Source of the DNA: Nocardia neocaledoniensis
GTDB taxonomy: Bacteria > Actinomycetota > Actinomycetes > Mycobacteriales > Mycobacteriaceae
DNA: 64,000 nt
Direction of reading: 5' to 3'
Assembly (NCBI RefSeq): GCF_029868625.1
Contig: NZ_JARWOJ010000091.1
Span: 1-64,000, forward strand
The position numbers were made by a program, and so were the translations under genes. Positions 1 through 8,880 of this stretch are shown here, piece by piece. Position 1 is the first letter of the stretch. Every line of letters begins with the position of its first letter. The notes under the pieces are model-generated. The model was given only the letters and a program-made list of their open reading frames with translations, was not told the origin of the DNA and searched no databases.

Positions 1-491
1 TCCACGGGGTTATTCGCCACACCCCGCGCCGGGCGCGCGGGGGGTTTGGTAACCCGCACCACCCGGGGGGCGGCGCCCGCCCAATCGCCGGCGGCCCCCA
101 CCGCCACTGCCAGCGACAGGCTCAACAGCCACGCGATGTCGGCCACCCAGCCCGGCTGCTGGAAGAAGTTGGCGACCGATCCGATCGTCACGTAGAGAGC
201 TCCACCCGCGAGCGTGAGCGCGATCAGCAGATAGACCGGCCGCGGCCGCAGACCGAGAGCCGCGGCGTTATCGGGTGCGCGGGTGGCCGTGGTCATTCGT
301 GCGACCGCGTGCCCGGCGATGCCTGCTCGTTTGGCACGCGAGGCCTCATCGCTGCTACGCAGGAGCTCGCGCAACTCGCTGGCCAGCCAGAACAACAGTC
401 CCACGCTCATGATGGCGGGAACGAAGATGTGCAACCGATCGACGCCGAGCAGCGCGGCGCGCGCGCGGTCACGCGCTGAACTGGTCATCAT
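1..491 (-). CDS. Membrane protein, C-terminus cut by window edge
   Basis: This frame stays open from an ATG-ATG pair at 491/488 to the window edge, so the C-terminus is missing. An AAGGA motif seven bases upstream supports the start at 491. The visible part of about 163 residues has a hydrophobic segment at residues 22-37 (FVPAIMSVGLLFWLA), a charged linker, a second segment near 85-102 (YLLIALTLAGGALYVTI) and a third near 115-130. It overlaps the end of the upstream dikinase gene by about 20 bp, so it is probably the third gene of that operon. I recognise no family. Confidence 0.6.
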   Translation of the reverse strand, partial: MMTSSARDRARAALLGVDRLHIFVPAIMSVGLLFWLASELRELLRSSDEASRAKRAGIAGHAVARMTTATRAPDNAAALGLRPRPVYLLIALTLAGGALYVTIGSVANFFQQPGWVADIAWLLSLSLAVAVGAAGDWAGAAPRVVRVTKPPARPARGVANNPV

Positions 492-2805
492 CGGAAGGTC
501 CTTCGTCGAGAAGTGTCACGGTCCCCGCGGTGCCGTCGACTTCCACGAGGCGGCCGTCGAGGGCGCGGGCGACGCCAGGGAGGTTGAACACGGCGGGCAC
601 GCCGAACTCACGCGCCAGGATGGCGGCGTGCGACAGAGGGCCGCCTTGCTCGATCACCATCGCGCCGCAGCGCATGAGCAACGGAGCCCAGGAGGGATCC
701 GTCGTTGTCGCGAGAAGAACCTCGTCGGCGTTCAGCGGCTGATCCGGACGAGTCACGCGACGTGCGACACCACGGAACCGGCCGTTGCCCGCGGCCCAGC
801 CGCGCAACTGACGCCCCGTCGCGGCCTCGGCGGGTGCGGCGCTGTCGGAGTCGCCACGGAAGCGCTGTGGCAGCGGGTCGAGCTGCTCCTGGCGGAGCAC
901 CCGGCGCCGTCGGCGATCCAGCACCGCGGGCACCGGCACCTGCTTGGTTCGCGCTGCCGCCCGGAACTCACCGGCGGTCAGCAATTCGACGTCCGAGGCC
1001 GACTCGAGTACACCGTCGCGCACCAGACGACGCCCGAGATCGAGATGAACACGGCGGATCTCCCCGCCCAGCAGCAGAATCGCGGCCTTGGCTCGTTCGC
1101 GGCGCTCGAACTGCGCACGAGCCTCGTGGGTGAGTCTTTCCACCTGACGCAGCCGCACCCAGCGACCGATGTCGGTCCTCGGGCGCCGCGGCCCCGCATC
1201 GATCATCTCCATGACAGTGTCGACCGCGGCCGACTCCACCGCATGCGGTGACCCGGTGGGCGGTTCCTGCCCGGACTCGGCCCAGGTCGGGCCGACTGGT
1301 ATCGCCATGGATGCGCGCGGACTCGGGACGATGACCGACTCGGGGACCGTGGCTGCCGCAGCCAGACGTGCCGCGTCCTCGGCCGGGCCGAACCGGGCGA
1401 GGAGCAACCGTAGGCCTTCGTGAATGGCGCCCGCGTCCGCCGCGACGGTGATCTCGGCGGCCATCGCCCGGGTGGCCAGATCGATCAGCGCGAGATGGTA
1501 GCGGCACAGCTCGTCTTCGCCCAAATTCGCCAATATCGTTGCCGTGCGGTCGATTTCCTCCGCTGCGTGGATCGCGACGTCGGCATCGAAGACGGCGCGG
1601 CGACGGACACGCGCCGCGCGAGCTCGGTGACGTATGGTCGCGACGCGGTCGGTGAGTCCTCGCGACGCGGGATTGGGCGCGATCGCCGAGCCGGTGGCCC
1701 CGGCGTGCAGGGCCGCACGCCCGTGACGCCGAACCAGCAGGCGGTGCGGCGCGGTCATCGTGTCGAGCGGCCGCGTGCCGAGTCCGTCGAACATCGCCCG
1801 TAGCGCCTCCTCGACGACGAACGAACAGACGTCCCAGCGCAGCGGCGGCAGCACGCCGGGGAGCATTTCCGCGATGCCCTCGGTGGTGAAGTCGCTTCCC
1901 GTCAGGTCACGCGCGGCTGTATCGAACGGATCCTCATCTGCGGCGCGCACAGTGATCGGCCGGGCCTGGACGATCCACAGCCTGAGCCCGTCCCAGGCCC
2001 ACTCGATATCCTGCGGGCACCCGGCACGCTGCTCGATCTCGCGCGCGACCGCGACCAGTTCAGTGGCTTCGGCCGGGGCTTCGGTCGGCACCTTCCCATC
2101 CGACACGAGCAGGACCCGCGGCGTCTGTTTGCCCGAGACCAGCGTCTCCGCCAAGCCGTGCACGGTCTCGATCCGCGCTGTCCCGGTGGCGCCGGTGGGG
2201 TCCTGGGTGAACAGGACCCCGGCGCGGACCGGCGGCACCATCGCCATGATCAGCGCGGCCATCGCCACATCCGCGTCGCCGATACCGAGTGCACGACGGT
2301 AGGCGCGGGGCGCCGGGTGATGCAACGAGGAGAAGACCGACAGCACAGCGCTCTCGACGGCCGCCCGGTCGGCGGGGTCGACATCGAGAACGGAGTGGTA
2401 CTGACCGGCGAACGACGAAGCGTCCATGTCCTCCACCGTCGCCGAGGAGCGCACGGCGACGGGCTTGCCCGCCCCCACCCGCGCCGCGACCGCGCACACC
2501 TCGTCGAGGATGGTCCGGGGAAGCCCCGCGCGGGAGAACGCGGCATCGACCTCCGACGCGAGCGCCGATTCACCGCGCTCGAGACGCGTCAGCAATTCGG
2601 CCACCTCGGGTCGGCGGGCAACGACGCGGTAGGCCGCGGCCGTCACGCAGGCCGCCGCGGGAACCCGGACGCCCCAGCCGATCAGTCGGTCCAGCGCCGC
2701 GGCTTTGCCGCCGACGAGGCTGCCGCTCAGCCCGGTGCCCGACAGGATCAACACCTCGGCCCGGTCAGCCGACGCGGCGGCGCCCAGTGTGTCGACGCTC
2801 GTCAT
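469..2805 (-). CDS. PEP-utilising dikinase-like protein (rifampin phosphotransferase architecture)
   Basis: A 778-residue protein. Its N-terminal ATP-grasp domain (about residues 20-290) has GGKAAALDRL, VRSSATVEDM and the ending [19 protein letters not shown], as in PEP synthase and pyruvate phosphate dikinase. The C-terminal swivelling phosphohistidine domain carries the catalytic His in GGPLSHAAILAREFGVPAV (about 710-735). Between them lies a helical, Arg-rich domain of about 400 residues in place of a PEP-binding TIM barrel. This ATP domain / central domain / His domain order is that of rifampin phosphotransferase (Rph), which inactivates rifamycins with ATP. The central domain is divergent, so the substrate is uncertain. 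It overlaps both neighbours (ATGA upstream, about 20 bp downstream), so it is translationally coupled. Confidence 0.75.
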   Translation of the reverse strand: MTSVDTLGAAASADRAEVLILSGTGLSGSLVGGKAAALDRLIGWGVRVPAAACVTAAAYRVVARRPEVAELLTRLERGESALASEVDAAFSRAGLPRTILDEVCAVAARVGAGKPVAVRSSATVEDMDASSFAGQYHSVLDVDPADRAAVESAVLSVFSSLHHPAPRAYRRALGIGDADVAMAALIMAMVPPVRAGVLFTQDPTGATGTARIETVHGLAETLVSGKQTPRVLLVSDGKVPTEAPAEATELVAVAREIEQRAGCPQDIEWAWDGLRLWIVQARPITVRAADEDPFDTAARDLTGSDFTTEGIAEMLPGVLPPLRWDVCSFVVEEALRAMFDGLGTRPLDTMTAPHRLLVRRHGRAALHAGATGSAIAPNPASRGLTDRVATIRHRARAARVRRRAVFDADVAIHAAEEIDRTATILANLGEDELCRYHLALIDLATRAMAAEITVAADAGAIHEGLRLLLARFGPAEDAARLAAAATVPESVIVPSPRASMAIPVGPTWAESGQEPPTGSPHAVESAAVDTVMEMIDAGPRRPRTDIGRWVRLRQVERLTHEARAQFERRERAKAAILLLGGEIRRVHLDLGRRLVRDGVLESASDVELLTAGEFRAAARTKQVPVPAVLDRRRRRVLRQEQLDPLPQRFRGDSDSAAPAEAATGRQLRGWAAGNGRFRGVARRVTRPDQPLNADEVLLATTTDPSWAPLLMRCGAMVIEQGGPLSHAAILAREFGVPAVFNLPGVARALDGRLVEVDGTAGTVTLLDEGPSDDDQFSA

Positions 2806-3107
2806 GCCGGATCCTTCTCACTGGTGAGACCGCTCCGGTAAGCGGCGACGGCACGATCGGCTACCCGCTCCACCGGTTCGTCGCCCGCGGCGGCACGATC
2901 TTCGAGCCATCGAGCCAGATCGTCACGGAGACCGATGGATCGGCGCGTGCCGGACAGCCGCAACGCCGCCGCGGCGGTGAGCACGATGCTCGCGCCGAAG
3001 ACGACCACCAGATCCCAGTTGCGGCCGGTGGCGGCATCGATCAGCCCGATGAGAGAGATCACGCCGACCGTGATCATCAGTCCTCTCGCGTGGTCGCCGG
3101 CCCTCAT
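2802..3107 (-). CDS. Small membrane protein, 101 aa
   Basis: First gene of a three-gene minus-strand operon; its stop overlaps the dikinase start by 4 bp. Two hydrophobic stretches (about residues 11-26, MITVGVISLIGLIDAA, and 33-50, LVVVFGASIVLTAAAAL) are followed by a charged amphipathic tail ending SGLTSEKDPA. I recognise no family. A DosR-like box at 3237-3250 lies about 130 bp upstream, so oxygen-limited induction of the operon is plausible. Small two-helix proteins are common in DosR-type regulons, but that is context only. Confidence 0.6.
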   Translation of the reverse strand: MRAGDHARGLMITVGVISLIGLIDAATGRNWDLVVVFGASIVLTAAAALRLSGTRRSIGLRDDLARWLEDRAAAGDEPVERVADRAVAAYRSGLTSEKDPA

Positions 3108-3236
3108 CGCGCGGATCCCGGTCCGGTGCGAACATTCGTCATCATGATCTCCTCGAATCGGACGGGGGCGATCGGTCAGCTGCCGCCGCGCCGGCGTCGT
3201 TTCCCCAATTCGACCAATCCGCTGGTCATTTCGTTA

Positions 3237-3250
3237 GGGACCCTGGTCCT
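3237..3250. promoter_or_regulatory. DosR-like box
   Basis: GGGAC-CCTG-GTCCT, a nearly perfect inverted repeat in the 204-bp gap before the 3107 operon. A weaker partner, AATCC-GCTG-GTCAT, lies at 3216-3229. The core agrees with the mycobacterial DosR consensus TTSGGGACTWWAGTCCCSAA. Confidence 0.6.
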
Positions 3251-3311
3251 GGCCACAGATGCCTTTCGCCACCGGTGATCCCGGCATCCCGGCCCCGCCG
3301 TTGTCACCGGG

Positions 3312-4916
3312 TCAACGGCCGATGTCGCGATGCCGGACGCCCATCGCGGCGACACCGGTCGCGACGACCGTCACGGCGAACAGGACCGCCGTCGCCAGCG
3401 CGTCGGGACGGTGCAGCGGCACGAGCGGCAGGTGCCGCAACGGCGAAGCGCCGGCAAGCCATCCGGGCAGGTCGAACGCGTCGATGAACAGCAGAGCGAC
3501 CACGACGTACCCGTAGTAGGTCCACCCGAGAAGCGACGCGATCCGCGGTGCCCAGCCGAGGAAGACCGCCGCCGCGGCGACGACGACCCAGACCGCCGGC
3601 AGGTACGCCAGCGCCGACGCCGCCAGCCGCAGTGCCTGGAAAGGTTCGCCGACGCGGAGGCCGTGGGCCAGGCCCTCACCGAACCCACCCGCGCCGAGCA
3701 CCATCGCGCTGCCCGCCGCCGCGACCGTCACATAGCCCAGGAGCCAGCGGGCGCGGCCGACCGGTCCCGCCAGGATCAACTCCGATCGGCCCGTGTCCTC
3801 CTCCGACCGTGCGCGCAAGACGGCGGCCACGCCGCACGCGGCGGCCAGCAGCGCGCTGATCGTCAGTGTGAAGGCGAGATACGAATCGACCGCGTCGTCG
3901 ACGGCTCCCCCGAGATAGGCCGCCAGTTCCGGGTTGTCGGCCAGGAACTGCTCGATGCTGTCGGCGAAGGAGCCGTAAGCACCGCCCAGCACCGCGGCCC
4001 CGAGGGCCCAGGAGAGGACGGCGCCTCGCTGTAAGCGCCAGACCAGACCGATGGGGGACCTCAGCAACGGCGAGGCCTTCGCACGTCCGGTTCGGTAGCC
4101 GAACAATCCGGCGCCGAAGTCGCGACGTCGCGACAACCAGAGCGCGGTGGCGCTCAAAGCCACCGAGGTCGCCGCGAACAACGCCAGCGGCCACCAGCGG
4201 TCGTCGACATAGGGGAACGTGCGCTGTCCCCATCCGATCGGTGAGATCCACGCGACCGCGTCCGTGCCGGTGTCGCCGACGGCCCGCGCCACGTACATTC
4301 CCGCGATCAGCGCGGTGACCGTGCCATAGACGCTGCGCGGGTTCTCGAAGATCTGCGCCGCGACCGCCGTGGCCGTGGCGACGGTGAAACCGATACCCGC
4401 GATCGAGATACCGACCAGCAGTGAACCCGACACCGGCAGGCCGCTCACCACCGCGGTGCCGAACACCACCACGGCCGCGACGGCGTCGACCGCGAGCGCG
4501 CCGAGGAGCGCGGCGACGAGGATGGCGCGCCGGCCCACCGGCGCCGACCGGATCAGCTCGGCGCGTCCGGTCTCCTCGTCCGAGCGGGTGTTGCGCCCGA
4601 TGAGGAACATGTTCATCAGCGAGACGACGATCGCCAGATAGGCGAAGATCTCGAAGACGACCTCACCACCCACTGTTTCCAGCAGGCGGGTGGGGCCGCC
4701 CATCGCCACGACGGCCGCGTTGGCCTCCATCGTGGCGCGCAACTGCGCCAGCTTGGCGGGAGTGTCGTAGAAGTTCTGGCTGCTCACCGCTTGCAGACCC
4801 AGCAGGGCCGCCGTGCCGAGCAACCACCAGGGCAGGATCCGGCGTTCCCGCCGCATCGTGAAGCGGAGCAGGGTGCTGACGCCCGCTGTCCCGGGATCGG
4901 CGACCGCGGTGCTCAC
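3312..4916 (-). CDS. ABC-2 type exporter permease (Rv1217c-like)
   Basis: A 534-residue polytopic membrane protein with about twelve predicted transmembrane segments in two similar halves. Each half contains the charged motif RSxxxTGRAE/SELIRS-xPVGR (near residues 113-130 and 370-385) typical of two-half permeases in actinobacterial drug and polyketide exporters. M. tuberculosis Rv1217c is the closest family member I recall, paired with the ATPase Rv1218c. Here the start overlaps the ATPase stop by 4 bp. The pair should form one exporter; the substrate cannot be read from sequence. It is the second gene of a two-gene operon. Confidence 0.85.
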   Translation of the reverse strand: MSTAVADPGTAGVSTLLRFTMRRERRILPWWLLGTAALLGLQAVSSQNFYDTPAKLAQLRATMEANAAVVAMGGPTRLLETVGGEVVFEIFAYLAIVVSLMNMFLIGRNTRSDEETGRAELIRSAPVGRRAILVAALLGALAVDAVAAVVVFGTAVVSGLPVSGSLLVGISIAGIGFTVATATAVAAQIFENPRSVYGTVTALIAGMYVARAVGDTGTDAVAWISPIGWGQRTFPYVDDRWWPLALFAATSVALSATALWLSRRRDFGAGLFGYRTGRAKASPLLRSPIGLVWRLQRGAVLSWALGAAVLGGAYGSFADSIEQFLADNPELAAYLGGAVDDAVDSYLAFTLTISALLAAACGVAAVLRARSEEDTGRSELILAGPVGRARWLLGYVTVAAAGSAMVLGAGGFGEGLAHGLRVGEPFQALRLAASALAYLPAVWVVVAAAAVFLGWAPRIASLLGWTYYGYVVVALLFIDAFDLPGWLAGASPLRHLPLVPLHRPDALATAVLFAVTVVATGVAAMGVRHRDIGR

Positions 4917-5824
4917 GACGCCCCCGCCGTGGCCGGGTCACCGGTGTAGTGACGCAGGAAGATGTCTTCCAACGTCGGCTTCGCACTGGTCAAAGAGACG
5001 ACACCGAGCTCGGTCAGCGCGCGCAGCACACGCTCCAGGTCTGTGGCGTCGACGTCGAAGCGGGCGTGCCGGTTGTCGACCGTCAGATTTCGCACGCCGG
5101 CCACGCGCGCCAGCGCGGTGGCCGGCCGCTCGGTCTCGACGTTGATCGTGGTGCTGCGCAGATGTCGCAACTCGGCCAGCGTTCCTGTCTCCACGGTGTG
5201 GCCGCCGCGGACGATACTGACCCGATCGCACAGCGCCTCGACCTCGGCGAGCAGGTGACTCGACAGCAGCACCGTACGACCCTCACCGACCAGCTCGCGA
5301 ACGCACAGCTGGAATTCCCTCTCCTTCAACGGGTCCAGGCCCGCGGTGGGTTCGTCGAAGAGGAACAGCTCCGCGTCCGAGGCCAGCGCCGCGACCAAGG
5401 CCACCTTCTGGCGATTCCCCTTCGAGTAAGCGCGCGCTTTGACCGCCGGGTCCAGCTCGAAACGGGCGAGCATCTCCGCGCGTTTGCGCGGGTCGATGCC
5501 GCCCCGCAGTTCGGCGAGCAGATCGATCGTCTCGCCGCCCGTGATTCCCGGCCACAGGGTGACCTCGCCGGGCACATAGGCCATCCGGCGGTGTACAGCC
5601 ACCGCGTCGGTCCATGGATCCGAGCCGAACACGCGAACCGTTCCCGAGTCCGCGCGCAGCAGGCCGAGCAGGATCCGGATCGTCGTCGTCTTGCCCGCCC
5701 CGTTCGGCCCGAGGAAGCCGTGTATTTCGCCGCGGCACACGGTCAGGTCGAGCGCGTCCAATGCCACGGTCGGACCGAAGGACTTGCTCAGCCCCGAAAT
5801 GCTGATGGCAGGATCGTGAGTCAT
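4913..5824 (-). CDS. ABC transporter ATP-binding protein (Rv1218c-like)
   Basis: A 303-residue ATPase. The Walker A motif is GPNGAGKTTT (about residues 39-48), the signature-equivalent YSKGNRQKVALVAAL precedes Walker B LFLFDEPTAGLDP (about 155-167), and the switch His lies in LLSSHLLAEVEAL. The C-terminal 80 residues are the regulatory extension usual in drug-exporter ATPases of the DrrA/Rv1218c type. It is the first gene of the exporter operon. A DosR-like box at 5860-5873 lies 36 bp upstream of the start, which would put this exporter under hypoxic control. Confidence 0.88.
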   Translation of the reverse strand: MTHDPAISISGLSKSFGPTVALDALDLTVCRGEIHGFLGPNGAGKTTTIRILLGLLRADSGTVRVFGSDPWTDAVAVHRRMAYVPGEVTLWPGITGGETIDLLAELRGGIDPRKRAEMLARFELDPAVKARAYSKGNRQKVALVAALASDAELFLFDEPTAGLDPLKEREFQLCVRELVGEGRTVLLSSHLLAEVEALCDRVSIVRGGHTVETGTLAELRHLRSTTINVETERPATALARVAGVRNLTVDNRHARFDVDATDLERVLRALTELGVVSLTSAKPTLEDIFLRHYTGDPATAGAS

Positions 5825-5859
5825 CGTCTGATCGTCCCGCGCCGCCGGATCCCGGTGGA

Positions 5860-5873
5860 GTGCCGAAGGACCC
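5860..5873. promoter_or_regulatory. DosR-like box, ABC exporter side
   Basis: GTGCC-GAAG-GACCC in the divergent region between the ABC exporter (starts 5824, minus) and the flavodoxin (starts 5990, plus). It is nearer to the exporter. Confidence 0.5.
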
Positions 5874-5917
5874 GCCGCCGACCGCGTTGGTCACTGCCTG
5901 ACGACCGCGTCGCGTCG

Positions 5918-5931
5918 GTGCCATTGGTCCC
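5918..5931. promoter_or_regulatory. DosR-like box, flavodoxin side
   Basis: GTGCC-ATTG-GTCCC, 59 bp upstream of the flavodoxin start. The second half-site matches GTCCC exactly. Confidence 0.55.
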
Positions 5932-5989
5932 CGCAAGACAGGCATACCGGCTCTGCTCTGAGTCGGCCTGTCCGAGCGAAGCTGGCACC

Positions 5990-6550
5990 ATGACTCCCAC
6001 ACCTTCACCCCATGTCGCGATCCTGTTCGCCACCGCGCAGGGCTCCACGCGAGACATCGCGGAGTTCATCTGCGAGGAACTGGTGTCCCGCGGCGCACAC
6101 GTGGAACTGCGCGACATCGAGCACGCGCCGGACCTGACGGGCATCGGCACCGTCATCATCGGCAGCGCCATCCACGACATGGATCTGCTCCCCGAGGCCA
6201 ATGCCTATATCCGGCACAACCTGCCCACCTTGACCGCGAGGGAGGTCTGGCTGTTCACGGTCGGACTCGGCCCTGCCCTTCGCGGGCCGGTCGGCCGGTG
6301 GGCGGGACGCCAGATTCCGCGCAAGGTCGGCGCCGCCATCAGCGCGCTGCACCCTCGCGAGTACGCCGCGTTCGCCGGGAAGTACGAACGCGAAGGAGTG
6401 TCCTGGCGCGCCCGCGCGATGTTCCGGCTGCTCGGCGGAACCCGCTACGGCGACCTACGTGACTGGGATGCCGTGCGGCGCTGGGCGGGCACCGTCGCCG
6501 ACAGTCTGCAACTCCCCCAAGCCTCCGCCATCAACACCGCCCATCCCTGA
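5990..6550 (+). CDS. Flavodoxin-domain protein (HemG-like)
   Basis: A 186-residue FMN-binding flavodoxin-fold protein. The phosphate-binding loop is ATAQGSTRDIAEFICEEL (about residues 13-30), with the later signature TVIIGSAIHDMDLLPEANAYIRHN (about 55-78). The family includes menaquinone-dependent protoporphyrinogen oxidase HemG and general flavodoxins; which reaction occurs here is unknown. The same frame is open back to 4949, but that extension is antisense to the ABC ATPase and contains the promoter box, so I place the start at the ATG at 5990. It is single and divergent from the exporter operon. Confidence 0.8.
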   Translation: MTPTPSPHVAILFATAQGSTRDIAEFICEELVSRGAHVELRDIEHAPDLTGIGTVIIGSAIHDMDLLPEANAYIRHNLPTLTAREVWLFTVGLGPALRGPVGRWAGRQIPRKVGAAISALHPREYAAFAGKYEREGVSWRARAMFRLLGGTRYGDLRDWDAVRRWAGTVADSLQLPQASAINTAHP

Positions 6551-6617
6551 CCGTGCCACGCGATCGCACCGGTAGCGACGGTCCACTCGACCGGGCGCCG
6601 CCGGTGCGGACGGCGGT

Positions 6618-7682
6618 TCATCGCTCCCCGGACAACACGGGCGTGGCCAGGAGGGCGGCCAGGAACCAGCCGGTCACCGCCGCCATCACCGCCGCCATGA
6701 GGATTCCTCCCACGAGGCCGATGACGACGACGAGACCGAACGGCTGACCCGGCTGCCACAGCGGAGTGGTGAGGGCGAAGAACGCCGCCAACCCGCTCAA
6801 CCAGGCCAGCGCGGTGCCCACGATCCAGCGATGCGCTCGCGCAACGAACCGCTTCAGCACGGCCCACTGCGCGACCCCGATCGACGACACCAACGCCGCC
6901 GCAGCCATCAGACTCAGCGCCGCCGACACCGCGACAGGCCAGCGCGCCACCGTAGCGCCGACCGCCACCGCGGTCAGCGCGATCGCCCAGGCCACCGTAG
7001 CGCCCAGGGCGGTCGCGGTCGTCCACACGCGCGCCCGCAGGCCAGGCACCACCCGCACCAGAACCCGCGCCTGCGCGACCCCGAGCACTGCGCCTTCCAC
7101 GGTCCCCGCCGCGAGCAGCGCCACGATCGTGACACCGAGCGAGGCATCGCGCACCAGCGTTCCGACCACCGCGGGAGCCGCGAAACCCAGCGCCTCACCG
7201 ACCGTCACCGAGGTCATCCAACGCCGCCAGAACGCGCTCGGCGTCCGCTCCGCCTGGGTATCACTGTGTCCGCGCCGGCGCCGGGGCAGCTCGATCACCA
7301 CCAAAGGATCGTCCACCGGAACCGCACAGCGGGGGAAAGTCTGTTGATAATAGGCCGCCAGCTCCTCGTGCTCGAGCGAACCCGGGTGGGCGACATGCGC
7401 CACACCGTCCGCCCAGCGGCCGCGCAGCCGGATCGATACGGGGTGTGGCAGAGCGAAATTGCGCCACCAGGTCTTGGTCTCGGAGCGCCCCACCCGGACG
7501 ACGGCGAGATCGCCCACCCGCGCGTACGCCACCGGTAGCGCGATGCGTCGTCCGGTACGCCGTCCCCGGTAACGCAACTCGGCCATGGTCGGCACGCACC
7601 GCGCGATCCACGGTATGCCGAGAGCCGAGACCAGGAACGAAGCCCCGATGCCAGGGGCGTGAAAGTTCGTCGAGACGCTCAT
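6618..7682 (-). CDS. Ddn-like flavin/F420 domain fused to a membrane domain
   Basis: A 354-residue protein in two parts. Residues 1-135 resemble the deazaflavin (F420)-dependent nitroreductase/Ddn split-barrel family: AELRYRGRRTGRRIALPV, then SETKTWWRNF and PVSIRLRGRW. Residues about 165-350 contain six or so hydrophobic helices (for example AALSLMAAAALVSSIGVAQW and a Gly-rich last helix), with no close family I can name. The longer open frame to 7883 runs through DosR-like boxes, so the ATG at 7682 is preferred. Redox chemistry at the membrane is an inference. Confidence 0.65.
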   Translation of the reverse strand: MSVSTNFHAPGIGASFLVSALGIPWIARCVPTMAELRYRGRRTGRRIALPVAYARVGDLAVVRVGRSETKTWWRNFALPHPVSIRLRGRWADGVAHVAHPGSLEHEELAAYYQQTFPRCAVPVDDPLVVIELPRRRRGHSDTQAERTPSAFWRRWMTSVTVGEALGFAAPAVVGTLVRDASLGVTIVALLAAGTVEGAVLGVAQARVLVRVVPGLRARVWTTATALGATVAWAIALTAVAVGATVARWPVAVSAALSLMAAAALVSSIGVAQWAVLKRFVARAHRWIVGTALAWLSGLAAFFALTTPLWQPGQPFGLVVVIGLVGGILMAAVMAAVTGWFLAALLATPVLSGER

Positions 7683-7718
7683 GATCGGATCATCGCCTCG
7701 CCACCACGCGCGTCGCCA

Positions 7719-7754
7719 GAAGCCGAAGTCCCTGTCCCGAGGGCACTTCGGACG
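7719..7754. promoter_or_regulatory. Tandem DosR-like boxes before the Ddn-like gene
   Basis: GAAGC-CGAA-GTCCC (7719-7732) and GGGCA-CTTC-GGACG (7741-7754), starting 22 bp apart and ending 37 bp upstream of the start at 7682. Each has one good and one poor half-site. Confidence 0.5.
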
Positions 7755-7857
7755 CTGAGCCCGCTCACACGCCCGTGTATCGAGCACCGTGGCGCCGGAT
7801 GCCGAAGTTCGCACGACGGGACCGCATTCGTTCTCCCCGTGCTTCGATACCTGGCTC

Positions 7858-8853
7858 TCATTCCGAGGACCCGGCGGCATCATCGATGTCCAAGATGCTG
7901 TCGACAGGGCGCCGAGCGGTCCGCGGGGGCGGCGGCGTCCGGGCCCCGCCGATCCGGACCAGCACCTGCGGATGACGCTGCCCCACCAGCTCTGCCACCA
8001 TCGCGCGCGACGACGGCAGCTCGGTCACGTGGGAGACGGTGCAGGTGGACAGGTCGTGCACCGTGCACTCGAGCAGTATCGCCGACAGCGTGTATCCACA
8101 ATCCAAGACAGCCTCGGGCGAGTCGCTCTCGGTCGACAGCACGATCACCCTGGCCGCGTCGTCGGCGTCGGAATCCGGGGAAACGGCCGAACCGACGGGA
8201 AATTGCCGCCCCAGCGGAACGCGGCCACGGTCCGCCGCGGAGGGCAACGCGGCTGCGGGGACTCCCCCGCCACCCCGGTCTGGGCCCGAGGTCCACCAGC
8301 TCAGTTCGGCACCGTATTTCGGGTCGTATCGGCGTAGTCGCCCAGTCAGCTCCGAGATCCGGTGCAGCGCGCCGACACCGTCGCCGTCCAGGAAGGTCAC
8401 CCTCGTGTGTGACCTGTCGCCGAGGAACTCCAGCACCTTCGGCGTAGTCACCCATTCGAGCGGCGGGTCCATGGGCATCCGGTCGCTGTATCGCCGGTCG
8501 ATCGCCGCGGCGAGCTCCTGGTCGGCTTCTCGGGGCTCGTGCCGCGTCCTGGGTTCGATGGTCGCGACGTGGGCACGCACGGTCGGTGAGGGCATACGGG
8601 TGATCCGGGTATCCCAGCCCGCCGCCGCCCACGCGACCTCGCCGTGGTGCAGCATCACCCCGCAAGCGAGAATGCCTTCCCGGTTGAACGAGTCGGTGGC
8701 GGGCAGCAGCCGGTCCGGGTCCACGAGCAACGCGGCTCCGGTTCCGTCCCAGCGCCACCGCCAGGGTTGGCTGTTGTGCAGCGAGGGGGCTCGGGCTGCC
8801 CGCTCGTATACGGCGCGCACTGTCGCCAGGTCAGGTCTTCGCGCGATAGTCAT
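7858..8853 (-). CDS. Acg-family nitroreductase-like protein
   Basis: A 331-residue member of the Acg family (M. tuberculosis Rv2032, Rv3127 and Rv3131, all DosR-controlled). The diagnostic N-terminal motif RAPSLHNSQPWRWRW is at about residues 21-35. The second half carries the flavin-binding segment GYTLSAILLECTVHDLSTC and the terminal RHPQVLVRIG. Acg proteins bind FMN in a closed pocket, have little classical nitroreductase activity, and are thought to sequester flavin in dormancy. It follows the DUF2267 gene by 27 bp and is probably cotranscribed with it. One of four paralogues in this window. Confidence 0.85.
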   Translation of the reverse strand: MTIARRPDLATVRAVYERAARAPSLHNSQPWRWRWDGTGAALLVDPDRLLPATDSFNREGILACGVMLHHGEVAWAAAGWDTRITRMPSPTVRAHVATIEPRTRHEPREADQELAAAIDRRYSDRMPMDPPLEWVTTPKVLEFLGDRSHTRVTFLDGDGVGALHRISELTGRLRRYDPKYGAELSWWTSGPDRGGGGVPAAALPSAADRGRVPLGRQFPVGSAVSPDSDADDAARVIVLSTESDSPEAVLDCGYTLSAILLECTVHDLSTCTVSHVTELPSSRAMVAELVGQRHPQVLVRIGGARTPPPPRTARRPVDSILDIDDAAGSSE

Positions 8854-8880
8854 CGAGAACCCCGTTTCGTTCCGCGCAGG

